Notes under the pieces: model-generated
What the model was told of the DNA's origin: nothing
Databases searched by the model: none
The model's input: the letters and a program-made list of their open reading frames with translations, nothing else
Source: DATHYZ01 sp035458865
GTDB lineage: Bacteria; Chloroflexota; Limnocylindria; Limnocylindrales; CSP1-4
Reading direction: 5' to 3'
Length of the DNA stretch: 7,659 nt
Assembly (NCBI GenBank): GCA_035458865.1
Contig: DATHYZ010000115.1
Coordinates: 1-7,659 of the forward strand
Shown here: piece by piece, positions 1 through 6,944 of the stretch
Position numbering within the stretch: position 1 is the stretch's first letter
Layout: the number at the start of each line of letters is the position of its first letter
Translations under genes and position numbers: made by a program

Positions 1-300
1 GCCGGCCTTCGCCAGCGCCGCGTCATGCTTCCCCGTCAGGTAGCCGACGTAGCGCGTGACGTCGGTGCCGTTCGGGTCGATCTTCTTGCCCTGGCCGGGC
101 GCGGTGGCCTTGAGGCCCTTGACGCCGCCCTCGTAGGCGACGACCGGAGCGTCGATCATCTGGACGATGAAGACGCCACCCTTGTCGAACTTGGCTTCCT
201 TGGCTCCGGCCTGCTGCGGCGACGCGCCGAGCACCTGGCTCGGCAGCAGCATCGCGAGCAGCGCGACGGAGGCGATCAGGGCGACCAGCGACCTGCGCAT
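1..300 (-). CDS. Secreted subtilisin-like (S8) serine protease, N-terminal part (truncated by window edge)
   Basis: Reading leftwards from ATG at 298-300 gives 100 residues, open to the window edge. Residues 1-26 form a Sec signal peptide: basic MRRS, a long Ala/Leu core, and a likely cut after VLGA. Residues about 42-100 resemble the inhibitor I9-type propeptide of bacterial S8 proteases: a GGVFIVQMIDAPVVAYEGG strand segment, then GLKAT, KKIDPNG, and a helix with RYVGYL and KHDAALAKAG. This propeptide style is typical of large exported S8 proteases in Chloroflexota and Actinobacteria. In that family it acts as folding chaperone and inhibitor and is later cleaved off. The Asp/His/Ser catalytic domain is outside the window, so activity cannot be judged. 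The start is not settled: an in-frame TTG two codons upstream is better spaced (8 nt) from a GGGAG ribosome-binding sequence than the ATG is (14 nt). Identification rests on the propeptide alone. Confidence 0.72.
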   Translation of the reverse strand, partial: MRRSLVALIASVALLAMLLPSQVLGASPQQAGAKEAKFDKGGVFIVQMIDAPVVAYEGGVKGLKATAPGQGKKIDPNGTDVTRYVGYLTGKHDAALAKAG

Positions 301-336
301 CGTCAATGCACCCACTCCCTACCCGTGGCTTGGTGA

Positions 337-356
337 CGGCCCGCTCCCACGGGCCG
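337..356 (-). other. Perfect 7-bp hairpin in the S8 protease leader
   Basis: CGGCCCG at 337-343 pairs fully with CGGGCCG at 350-356 around a 6-nt loop. It ends about 37 nt before the protease ATG and could fold in the 5' leader. No T-run follows on either strand, so an intrinsic terminator is unlikely. Function unknown. Confidence 0.35.
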
Positions 357-369
357 GCACAACGACAGA

Positions 370-390
370 CACCCGGTCTGGGGCCGGGTG
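370..390 (-). other. Perfect 7-bp hairpin in the S8 protease leader, upstream member of a pair
   Basis: CACCCGG at 370-376 pairs fully with CCGGGTG at 384-390 around a 7-nt loop. It lies 13 nt from the second hairpin (337-356), just downstream of the -10-like TAGACT (402-407) on the minus strand. It may be leader RNA structure or a protein-binding dyad; the sequence does not decide. Confidence 0.35.
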
Positions 391-544
391 CGATGACGGG
401 CAGTCTAGTACGGCCGGGACCACCGGGTTGGCCGCCGGGACCGTCTGGTGGTCCGGGGGAACGATTGGTGGTGCCGCGCCGCACCGGACGGGCGGGCCGG
501 GACACAGGCGCGTGCGAGCCGCCCGGCGGCCCGATGACAGACCC

Positions 545-1504
545 TCAGCCCTCGCCCGAGGACGCTCGATCCGGTGGATCCGATGCTCCGGGTCCGGGCG
601 GTGCGGCCGCTGGTTCCGGTCGGCGCAGGACGCCGATCGCCGTTTCGTCAGGCCACGCGGGGCCATCGATGGCGGAGGTGGTAGCGGAGTCTGGCCCGGC
701 CCGGCGGCCCACGACGAACCAGGCCACGGCCACGGCTCCGAGCAAGGCGACCGAGATGACCTGGTCCACGTTGAGCGGCCCGACCGCGGCCGGATCCCGC
801 CAGGTCGCGGCGATCAGGAGCCGCCCGGCGAGCCACAGCGCCGCGGCGGCCAGGTAGAGGCGGCCGTCCCGGCGCCGGAAGCCGCCGGCGGCCATGAGGG
901 CGACCAGGACGATCCCCGCCACGGCCACGGCGCCGGCCTCCAGGAGCTGCGAGGGGACCGACGGGATCGCCGGACCGAGCGAGCCCCAGGGACCCGGCCC
1001 GAGGTACGCCGTCCTGGGCAGGTCGGTCGACGCGACGCCCTGGCCCGAGCCGCCCCACGCCATGGCCGCCTTGCCGCCCTCGATGGCGAGCAGCAGTGGC
1101 AGGGCCGCCACGTGCATCCACCCGCGGACCGACGCGCCGACGAGCGCAGCGACGTAGCCGCCGGTCAGCGTGCCGCCCAGGACGGCGAGGCTCAGCTGGA
1201 GGCCGCCCTGGGCCGGGTCCATGATCGCCCCCGTGTCAGCGCCGTAGTAGTCGAGGTGGTGCAGGACGTAGCCCAGCCGACCGCCGACGACCGCGCCCGG
1301 AACCGCCCCGAGCGCGATGTACAGGAGGTCGTCGGCCCGGTAGCGCTCGGTCCGCGGACCGGAGCCGGGTCCACCACGCCGACCCAGGACCACAGCCAGG
1401 AGCAGGGCGAACAGGATGCTGCCGGCGATGCCGATCGCCTCCCAGCGGATCGCCAGATCGCCCAGCCGAAGGAGCGGATCGAACTCGAAGACGAAGATCG
1501 GCAC
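545..1504 (-). CDS. Divergent prolipoprotein diacylglyceryl transferase (Lgt)-like integral membrane protein
   Basis: 319 residues from a GTG start at 1502-1504, close to normal Lgt length plus an extra tail. Lgt moves diacylglycerol from phosphatidylglycerol onto the lipobox cysteine of prolipoproteins in the cytoplasmic membrane. Family resemblance is seen at WEAIGIAGSILFALLLAVVL (residues 21-40), GGRLGYVL (74-81, the family's G-GR-GYVL block), GGLQLSLAVLGG (100-111), VPSQLLEA (183-190, Lgt HPSQLYEA), and RDP...LNVDQVISVAL (236-254, Lgt R-D...LSMGQ-LS). About seven hydrophobic segments are spread through the chain. Several hallmark residues differ: the GGMSFHGG histidine position reads Ser, and the RxGNFxNxExxG signature is replaced by KAAMAWGGSGQG (145-156). 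It is therefore either a non-canonical Lgt or a paralogue with another role. The last ~50 residues are Pro/Ala/Gly-rich and probably disordered. The start has no convincing ribosome-binding site, but a -10-like TACACT lies 9 nt upstream. Confidence 0.7.
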   Translation of the reverse strand: MPIFVFEFDPLLRLGDLAIRWEAIGIAGSILFALLLAVVLGRRGGPGSGPRTERYRADDLLYIALGAVPGAVVGGRLGYVLHHLDYYGADTGAIMDPAQGGLQLSLAVLGGTLTGGYVAALVGASVRGWMHVAALPLLLAIEGGKAAMAWGGSGQGVASTDLPRTAYLGPGPWGSLGPAIPSVPSQLLEAGAVAVAGIVLVALMAAGGFRRRDGRLYLAAAALWLAGRLLIAATWRDPAAVGPLNVDQVISVALLGAVAVAWFVVGRRAGPDSATTSAIDGPAWPDETAIGVLRRPEPAAAPPGPGASDPPDRASSGEG

Positions 1505-1513
1505 GGTCCGCCG

Positions 1514-1519
1514 AGTGTA
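1514..1519 (-). promoter_or_regulatory. Candidate -10 element for the Lgt-like gene
   Basis: TACACT on the minus strand fits the TANNNT pattern and ends 9 nt before the GTG start. That would give a leaderless or nearly leaderless mRNA, consistent with the missing ribosome-binding site. No -35 match is visible; the expected place falls inside the terminator-like hairpin at 1536-1565. Confidence 0.35.
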
Positions 1520-1535
1520 GCGGGGCCGGGCATGC

Positions 1536-1565
1536 CGACGCCCCGGCCGGCTGGCCGGGGCGTCG
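1536..1565 (-). terminator. 13-bp GC hairpin downstream of the S1 protease, probable terminator
   Basis: Bases 1536-1548 pair perfectly with 1553-1565 (13 bp, nearly all G/C) around the 4-nt loop GGCT. It lies 23 nt past the protease stop, in the short gap before the Lgt-like gene. No U-run follows, so it is either a U-less terminator of the kind often suggested in high-GC genomes or an mRNA 3'-end stabiliser. The stem is certain; its role is inferred. Confidence 0.55.
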
Positions 1566-1570
1566 AGCGG

Positions 1571-1586
1571 CTGATCCGGGGATCAG
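1571..1586 (-). terminator. 6-bp tetraloop hairpin right after the S1 protease stop
   Basis: CTGATC at 1571-1576 pairs perfectly with GATCAG at 1581-1586 around a 4-nt loop. It begins one base past the stop codon (1588-1590) and stacks just ahead of the stronger 13-bp hairpin. Together they look like a tandem transcript end. Confidence 0.4.
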
Positions 1587-1587
1587 G

Positions 1588-2397
1588 TCAGGGCAGGAAG
1601 GTCTCGATCCAGTCGAGGCTCCAGGATCGGTCGACGCGGAACACGCCGCCGGTCCCGGCGCAGTTGCCGTTGATACCGAACGAGGTCACCCCACCGATCA
1701 CGAGCGAGTCGCCGATGAAGTTCGGGCCGCCCGAGTCGCCGAAGCAGGTCCCGCCGGTGCTGGCGTTGTTCGACAGCAGGAGCGAGTAGTCGCCGGTGAA
1801 GCCCGGGACGTTGATCTGGTTCAGCTTGGGATTTGCGACCATCCGGACCCGGGCAGCCTCCGTGTACACCGGGGTGATGTACTGGAGCCCGTAGCCGACG
1901 GCGGTGAAGGTGACGTCCTGCTTGCCGCGCATCGTCTTCATGGCGTCCAACTGGTTCAGCGCCGGCAGGCTCGGGTAGTGGTGCATCTCCATCCGCTCAT
2001 CCAGGACGACCACGCCGACGTCGCGGACGAAGAAGGCGTTGGGGTCGTAGTCCGGGTGCGTGTACGGCGTGCCGCCGACCTGGCCGGTGAACGGGTACCC
2101 GTTGCCCGGGCGTCCGGCGTCGACGTCGGCGTCGAACCAGATCTCGACGTGGGCGGCCGGCGCCTCCGTGCAATGACCCGCGGTCAGGTAGACCGTCGGC
2201 GAGATCAACGTGCCGCTGCAGCGCCAGAGCGGTGCGCCGTTCGCATCCTGCGCGACCATCAGGCCGACGAACGGGTGGTCGTTGCCGTCGAGATCGCCGT
2301 ACTTGATGGCCGAGGCCGGTGCCGCCAGGGCGACGGTCAGGGCCACCGTCGTCGCCGTCGCCGCGGCGAGGACTCGGAGCTTCCTCGAAAGGCTCAT
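1588..2397 (-). CDS. Secreted S1-family (chymotrypsin-fold) serine protease
   Basis: 269 residues from ATG at 2395-2397, chosen because GGGAGGA (2407-2413) sits 9 nt upstream; a GTG six codons earlier (2413-2415) overlaps that site. Residues 1-30 are a Sec signal peptide (MSLSRKLR, Ala/Val/Leu core, cut after ASA). The catalytic triad is complete: His75 in LTAGHC, Asp126 in RDVGVVVLD, Ser222 in GGTCFGDSGGP. Cys60/Cys76 and Cys218/Cys246 match the two conserved S1 disulfides (42-58 and 191-220 in chymotrypsin numbering), and TSFG (238-241) matches the SWG substrate-binding strand. The residue equivalent to trypsin Asp189 is Gly216, so cleavage after Lys/Arg is not expected; an elastase- or chymotrypsin-like preference is more likely. 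There is no clear propeptide: signal cleavage would leave Ile31 as N-terminus. It probably degrades proteins outside the cell. The gene appears monocistronic, with its own structured leader and tandem hairpins at its end. Confidence 0.9.
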   Translation of the reverse strand: MSLSRKLRVLAAATATTVALTVALAAPASAIKYGDLDGNDHPFVGLMVAQDANGAPLWRCSGTLISPTVYLTAGHCTEAPAAHVEIWFDADVDAGRPGNGYPFTGQVGGTPYTHPDYDPNAFFVRDVGVVVLDERMEMHHYPSLPALNQLDAMKTMRGKQDVTFTAVGYGLQYITPVYTEAARVRMVANPKLNQINVPGFTGDYSLLLSNNASTGGTCFGDSGGPNFIGDSLVIGGVTSFGINGNCAGTGGVFRVDRSWSLDWIETFLP

Positions 2398-2452
2398 GGG
2401 CCAGGATCCTCCCACTCCGGCTGCGCATCGGAACCATCCCGCCCGCCCACGA

Positions 2453-2472
2453 CCCGCCGGACGGTCGGCGGG
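2453..2472 (-). other. 7-bp hairpin in the S1 protease leader, start-proximal
   Basis: CCCGCCG (2453-2459) pairs perfectly with CGGCGGG (2466-2472) around a 6-nt loop, about 40 nt upstream of the ribosome-binding site. With the hairpin at 2479-2495 it would give the protease mRNA a folded leader if transcription starts near 2500. Confidence 0.4.
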
Positions 2473-2478
2473 CGGGTC

Positions 2479-2495
2479 CGGCAGCGGCGCTGCCG
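2479..2495 (-). other. 7-bp hairpin in the S1 protease leader, promoter-proximal
   Basis: CGGCAGC (2479-2485) pairs perfectly with GCTGCCG (2489-2495) around a GGC loop. It starts close to the transcription start predicted from the TACTAT element at 2508-2513, so it would sit at the extreme 5' end of the mRNA, where such stems can protect against decay. Confidence 0.4.
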
Positions 2496-2507
2496 TGGGA
2501 GGCGACC

Positions 2508-2513
2508 ATAGTA
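2508..2513 (-). promoter_or_regulatory. Candidate -10 element for the S1 protease gene
   Basis: TACTAT on the minus strand is the most AT-rich hexamer in an otherwise G/C-dominated gap and fits the TANNNT pattern. Transcription would start near 2501, leaving a leader of about 100 nt before the ATG. No good -35 is seen; the spacer region is a (CGG)n run. Possibly activator-dependent. Confidence 0.4.
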
Positions 2514-2561
2514 CCCGCGGCGGCGGCGGCGTAGGTCGAATGGCCTACCGTGACCCCTCGA

Positions 2562-2593
2562 CGGTGCGCAGGCGCACCGCCACCTGCGCACCG
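2562..2593 (-). terminator. 11-bp hairpin between mdh and the S1 protease, possible terminator
   Basis: CGGTGCGCAGG (2562-2572) pairs perfectly with CCTGCGCACCG (2583-2593) around a 10-nt loop; the 5' arm can instead form a smaller stem, GGTGCG/CGCACC, using loop bases. It lies 140 nt past the mdh stop and upstream of the candidate protease promoter. That position suits a late terminator for mdh readthrough, but no T-run follows and a protein-binding dyad is equally possible. Confidence 0.4.
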
Positions 2594-2678
2594 GACGGCC
2601 CCGGACGTGCGCGGACCGGACCGAACGGCCCAGCGGGGCGACTGGACACGGCGCCGGTCGGCGCGGTGCCCCGACCGT

Positions 2679-2695
2679 CCCCTCGAACGCAGGGG
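2679..2695 (-). terminator. Small hairpin downstream of malate dehydrogenase, weak terminator candidate
   Basis: CCCCT (2679-2683) pairs with AGGGG (2691-2695) around a 7-nt loop, about 38 nt after the mdh stop, followed in the minus direction by further pairing possibilities (2656-2676 and 2651-2664). Short stem and no U-run make this a weak call. Confidence 0.25.
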
Positions 2696-2732
2696 TCGAC
2701 CGGGTCGGAGCAGCCGTGGCGGGCGGACGCTC

Positions 2733-3656
2733 CTAGAGCTTCGCGACGAGCTCCCGGACGGCGTCGACCGAGTGCTGGAAGGCGGCCTGCTCCTCGGCGG
2801 TCAGCTTGATCTCGATGACCCGCTCCATGCCGCCCTCGCCGAGCACGATCGGGACGCCGACGTACAGCCCGTCCACGCCGTACTCGCCCTGGAGCAGGGT
2901 CGCGCACGGGAGCACCCGCTTCCGGTCGTTGAGGATCGCGTCGACCATCTCGAACGTGGAGGCAGCCGGGGCGTAGTAGGCCGAGCCGGCCTTGAGGAGC
3001 GCTACGATCTCGGCGCCGCCGTTGGCGGTGCGATCCACCAGGGCCGCGATCCGCTCCGGGCTCATGAGGTCGGTGATCGGGATGCCGGCCACCGTGGAGT
3101 AGCGGGGCAGCGGGACCATCGTGTCACCGTGACCGCCCAGCACGAAGGCGCTGGTGTCCTCGACCGAGACGCCGAGCTCCATGGCGATGAAGGTCCGGAA
3201 GCGGGCCGAGTCGAGGACGCCGGCCATGCCGATCACCCGCTCCCGCGGGAACCCGGAGGCCTGCATCGCGACGTGGCACATCACGTCGAGCGGGTTGGTG
3301 ACGATGATGATGATCGAGTCCGGCGACACGGCTGCCGCCTGCTCGACGACGGAGCGGACGATCCCGGCGTTCTTGGCCAGGAGGTCGTCGCGGCTCATCC
3401 CCGGCTGGCGGGCCAGGCCCGAGGTGACGACGACGATGTCCGAGCCCGCGGTGTCGGCGTAGTCGTTCGTGCCGACGACCCGGGCGTCGTGGGCCACGAC
3501 GGGAGCCGCCTCGGCCAGGTCGAGGGCCTTGCCCTGTGGGAGCCCCTCGACGATGTCGACGAGCACGACGTCGGCCAGGCCGGCCTCGGCGATGCGCTGG
3601 GCGGTGGTGGCGCCGACGTTGCCGGCTCCGATGACGGTGACCTTCCTTCGGGCCAT
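2733..3656 (-). CDS. mdh: Malate dehydrogenase (LDH-like, NAD-dependent)
   Basis: 307 residues from ATG at 3654-3656, chosen because GAGGAG (3666-3671) lies 9 nt upstream and MARRKVTVIGAG is a normal family N-terminus; the 19 codons open further upstream lack family resemblance. The enzyme interconverts malate and oxaloacetate with NAD in the cytosol. The Rossmann loop is GAGNVGA (10-16), and Asp34 in VDIVEG favours NAD over NADP. Active-site residues are all present: Arg83 and Arg89 in ARQPGMSRDDL, Asn121 in VTNPLDV, Asp149 and Arg152 in LDSARFR, and catalytic His176 in GGHGDTMVP. Arg83 replaces the Gln found at the specificity position of lactate dehydrogenases, which points to malate. Length fits the 305-315 residue LDH-like MDH group. 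It is divergent from the amine oxidase gene, with its own -10-like element (TAGAAT). With the nearby PEP carboxykinase it handles oxaloacetate. Confidence 0.96.
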   Translation of the reverse strand: MARRKVTVIGAGNVGATTAQRIAEAGLADVVLVDIVEGLPQGKALDLAEAAPVVAHDARVVGTNDYADTAGSDIVVVTSGLARQPGMSRDDLLAKNAGIVRSVVEQAAAVSPDSIIIIVTNPLDVMCHVAMQASGFPRERVIGMAGVLDSARFRTFIAMELGVSVEDTSAFVLGGHGDTMVPLPRYSTVAGIPITDLMSPERIAALVDRTANGGAEIVALLKAGSAYYAPAASTFEMVDAILNDRKRVLPCATLLQGEYGVDGLYVGVPIVLGEGGMERVIEIKLTAEEQAAFQHSVDAVRELVAKL

Positions 3657-3719
3657 GGATGCTCGCTCCTCGTGATGCTGGGGTCGGGCGCGCGGCTGCG
3701 CGTTCGGTGACACAGGGGT

Positions 3720-3743
3720 CAGGCCATTCTAGCCTCGGGCCTG
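3720..3743. promoter_or_regulatory. Inverted repeat enclosing the mdh -10 element
   Basis: CAGGCC (3720-3725) and GGCCTG (3738-3743) form a perfect 6-12-6 dyad. The minus-strand -10 candidate TAGAAT (3726-3731) directly abuts one arm. A regulator bound here would block the mdh promoter. A 6-bp arm can arise by chance in such GC-rich DNA. Confidence 0.3.
3726..3731 (-). promoter_or_regulatory. Candidate -10 element for mdh
   Basis: TAGAAT on the minus strand differs from TATAAT at one base. Transcription would start near 3718, giving a leader of about 60 nt that includes the GAGGAG ribosome-binding site. No -35 hexamer is recognisable at the usual distance. Confidence 0.45.
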
Positions 3744-3780
3744 CCGTTCCCAGCCGGGCCGTCGGTCACGTCATGGGCGG

Positions 3781-3786
3781 TATGCT
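3781..3786 (+). promoter_or_regulatory. Candidate -10 element for the amine oxidase gene
   Basis: TATGCT fits the TANNNT pattern. A start near 3793 would give a very short leader beginning at or within the ribosome-binding site (GGGAGG, 3793-3798; 5 nt before the ATG). No clear -35 is seen. Confidence 0.35.
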
Positions 3787-3803
3787 CGGTCCGGGAGGGC
3801 AGG

Positions 3804-5170
3804 ATGGTGCGATCGTTCGACGAAGGCAGCACGACGGTCCCGGGCGACATCGCGCGCCCGGTCGAGCGGGTCGTGGTCGTCGGTGCGGGCATGGCCGGGC
3901 TGGCGACGGCCAACGCCGTCGCCCGTGCCGGGATCGACGTGGTCGTCCTCGAGGCGCGGGATCGGATCGGCGGGCGGACCCACACAGGCGACGTCGGCGG
4001 CTCCCCGGTCGACCTTGGCGCGGCCTGGATCCACACCCCGATCGGCAACCCGATGAGCGACCTCGCGGACGATCTCGGCATCGAGCGCCGGTCCTGGAAC
4101 ATCCTCGACGGGGTCGCTCTCTGGGACGATGTGGGACGACTGCCGTCCGAGGAAGCCCGGCGACTCATGGACCTGTCGGAGCGCTTCTACGAGGCGCTGC
4201 CCGACCTTCGGGCCGATCTGGGCCGGGGCGCCACGGCGGTCGAGGGGATCGACCGATTCCTCGCTGGGACCGAGATCGAGCACGCACTCCGGGCCGCCCT
4301 GCGCGAGCTCCTGGTCCGACTGGTCGAGGCCGACGCGTCCGGACCGGCCGGGGACATCCCCCTCAGGGGGCACCCGGCGGGAGGCACGGCCTATGGCGGT
4401 GACGAGATGGGCGATGTCCCCGTCGGCGGCTATCGCCGGGTCGTCGACGCGCTGGCTGCCGGGCTCGACATCCGGCTCGGGACGGAGGTGGTCGAGGTCG
4501 CCGCCCACGCTGGCGGGGTGGACGTCCGGACGGCCGACGGCGCCGTCCACGTCGGCTCGCATGTCCTGGTCACGGTCCCACTCGGCGTCCTCAAGGCCGG
4601 CGTCATCCGGTTCGATCCGCCCCTCCTTCCCGAGCGCCGGTCGGCGATCGAGCGGCTCGGCTTCGGCCGCCTCGACAAGGTCGCCCTGCGCTACGAGCGG
4701 CCGTTCTGGACCGAGCAGGGGCTCCCCTTCATCGAGATCCTGGCCGCATCCGAGCCCTTCGATGGGCCCTTCGGCCTCGACGTCGCCACCGGCGAGCCGG
4801 TCATGGTCGTCCTCGCCGGTGGTTCCGGGCAGGGGTGGCTGATGGAGGGGACGGTCGACCAGGCCGTCGATCGGGTCCGGGCGGCGGTCGAGCGCGTCAC
4901 CGGCCTTGCGATGCCGGTGCCGGTCGCCGCCACCCGCACCGACTGGAGCGGCGACCCCTTCTCCCGGGGCGCCTACTCGTACGTCAGCGTCGCCGCATCG
5001 CCGGCCGACCTCGACCTCCTCGGTGAGCCGCACGGCGGACGGATCCTGTTCGCCGGCGAGGCGACGACATCCGCGCGCGTCGGCTACGCGGACGGCGCGC
5101 TCTCGACCGGGATCCGAGAGGCGAAGCGGCTGCTGGGGCGGCCCGAGATCCAGCTGGGACGGCTGCCTGC

Positions 5171-5174
<4 letters not shown>
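3804..5174 (+). CDS. Flavin-containing amine oxidase (MAO / polyamine oxidase family)
   Basis: 456 residues from ATG at 3804, with GGGAGG 5 nt upstream. Proteins of this family oxidise primary or secondary amines (monoamines, polyamines, sometimes amino acids) with FAD and O2, giving aldehyde or oxo acid, ammonia or shortened amine, and H2O2. The N-terminal FAD-binding dinucleotide fold shows VVVVGAGMAGL (23-33), Glu50 in VVLEARDRIGGRT for the ribose, and the family block DLGAAWIHT (70-78). Middle part: VPVGGY (205-210) and VTVPLGVLKAG (256-266). Lys292 in GRLDKVALRYERPFW matches the conserved lysine that holds a water at flavin N5. The C-terminal FAD block is FAGEATTSARVGYADGALSTGIREA (starting at 416). 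The covalent-FAD cysteine of animal MAO is absent (SRGAYSYV, 387-394), so FAD should be non-covalent. No signal peptide, so cytoplasmic. The substrate cannot be told. Its stop codon overlaps that of the converging pckA gene. Confidence 0.92.
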
Positions 5175-6760
<1,586 letters not shown>

Positions 6761-6787
6761 GTTGGTCACCTCGGTCGGTCGAGCGGG

Positions 6788-6803
6788 CCCGGCGCCCGCC
6801 GGG
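6788..6803 (-). other. GC hairpin upstream of the pckA ribosome-binding site
   Basis: CCCGGC (6788-6793) pairs perfectly with GCCGGG (6798-6803) around a 4-nt loop; a competing stem, GCGGGC (6783-6788) with GCCCGC (6794-6799), uses the same bases. It lies 15 nt upstream of the GAGGTG site in the pckA leader. Competing folds could affect initiation, but this is unproven. Confidence 0.3.
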
Positions 6804-6891
6804 TTCTCCGGCATCCGTGACCGGCCGCGCGTGACGGCCGCAACGCCCTGGGGGACGCAGGGACCGAGAGTCGGCTTCCGCAGTCCCGCGG

Positions 6892-6922
6892 ATGATACGA
6901 CGGGGTCGCGGCAACGGTCCAA
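6892..6922 (-). promoter_or_regulatory. pckA: Candidate sigma-70-type promoter of pckA
   Basis: On the minus strand TTGGAC (6917-6922) and TATCAT (6892-6897) resemble the -35 and -10 consensus, separated by 19 nt, longer than the ideal 17. Transcription would start near 6885, about 125 nt before the GTG. This is the best two-box promoter in the window; the long spacer suggests a need for an activator. Confidence 0.45.
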
Positions 6923-6924
6923 CG

Positions 6925-6944
6925 CGGTTGCGGGACGGTTGCGG
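6925..6944. repeat. Tandem direct repeat CGGTTGCGG x2, 11-bp period
   Basis: CGGTTGCGG occurs at 6925-6933 and 6936-6944, one helical turn apart, directly upstream of the pckA -35 candidate and about 77-96 bp before the regulator start. A partly matching inverted copy (CCGTTGCCG, minus strand, 6909-6917) lies next to it. The spacing suits a dimeric DNA-binding protein. Confidence 0.4.

Larger units (their letters stand above)
301..544. other. Intergenic region between the S8 protease start and the Lgt-like gene stop
   Basis: This 244-nt stretch has no credible gene. It should hold the S8 protease promoter and the 3' end of the Lgt-like transcript. It contains two perfect hairpins (337-356 and 370-390) and a weak -10-like TAGACT on the minus strand at 402-407 with no recognisable -35. 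GC-rich partial inverted repeats at 435-457 and 490-532 could help end the Lgt-like transcript, but neither is followed by a T-run and I do not call them terminators. Confidence 0.5.
2398..2732. other. Structured intergenic region between malate dehydrogenase stop and S1 protease start
   Basis: This 335-nt gap has no gene I can support; open frames here lack codon bias, family resemblance and ribosome-binding sites. On the minus strand it runs from the mdh 3' end (2732) to the protease start (2397). It holds small hairpins at 2651-2664 and 2679-2695 (mdh side), an 11-bp hairpin at 2562-2593, a 5-bp inverted repeat at 2531-2548, a (CGG)4 run at 2518-2529, a -10-like TACTAT at 2508-2513, two 7-bp hairpins at 2479-2495 and 2453-2472, and the protease ribosome-binding site at 2407-2413. 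Confidence 0.6.
3657..3803. promoter_or_regulatory. Divergent promoter region between mdh and the amine oxidase gene
   Basis: 147 nt separate the two outward-reading genes. It contains the mdh -10 candidate (TAGAAT, minus, 3726-3731), the amine oxidase -10 candidate (TATGCT, plus, 3781-3786), both ribosome-binding sites, a dyad around the mdh -10 (3720-3743), and a 5-bp hairpin in the mdh leader (CGCGC 3689-3693 with GCGCG 3698-3702). The two start points would lie about 75 bp apart, close enough for shared control. Confidence 0.55.

Noticed and set aside
167..1789. 540-codon plus-strand open frame
   Set aside because: It runs antisense through the Lgt-like gene and into the S1 protease gene. 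Its translation is Arg/Gly/Pro-rich with no family motif, as expected from GC-rich antisense frames.
2398..2415. GTG start at 2413-2415 for the S1 protease
   Set aside because: It overlaps the ribosome-binding sequence that ideally serves the ATG at 2395-2397, and adding GGSWP before the signal peptide looks unnatural.
2517..2531. CGG trinucleotide run
   Set aside because: Only four units; common by chance in DNA of this composition, so not called as a repeat feature.
2550..3710. 386-codon plus-strand open frame
   Set aside because: Antisense to mdh, whose active-site motifs are all intact; the plus-strand translation is compositionally biased and matches nothing.
6761..6922. 54-codon N-terminal extension of pckA from TTG at 6922
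   Set aside because: Outside the normal family length, no ribosome-binding site, and the TTG falls in the likely -35 box. The GTG at 6760 has a good ribosome-binding site.
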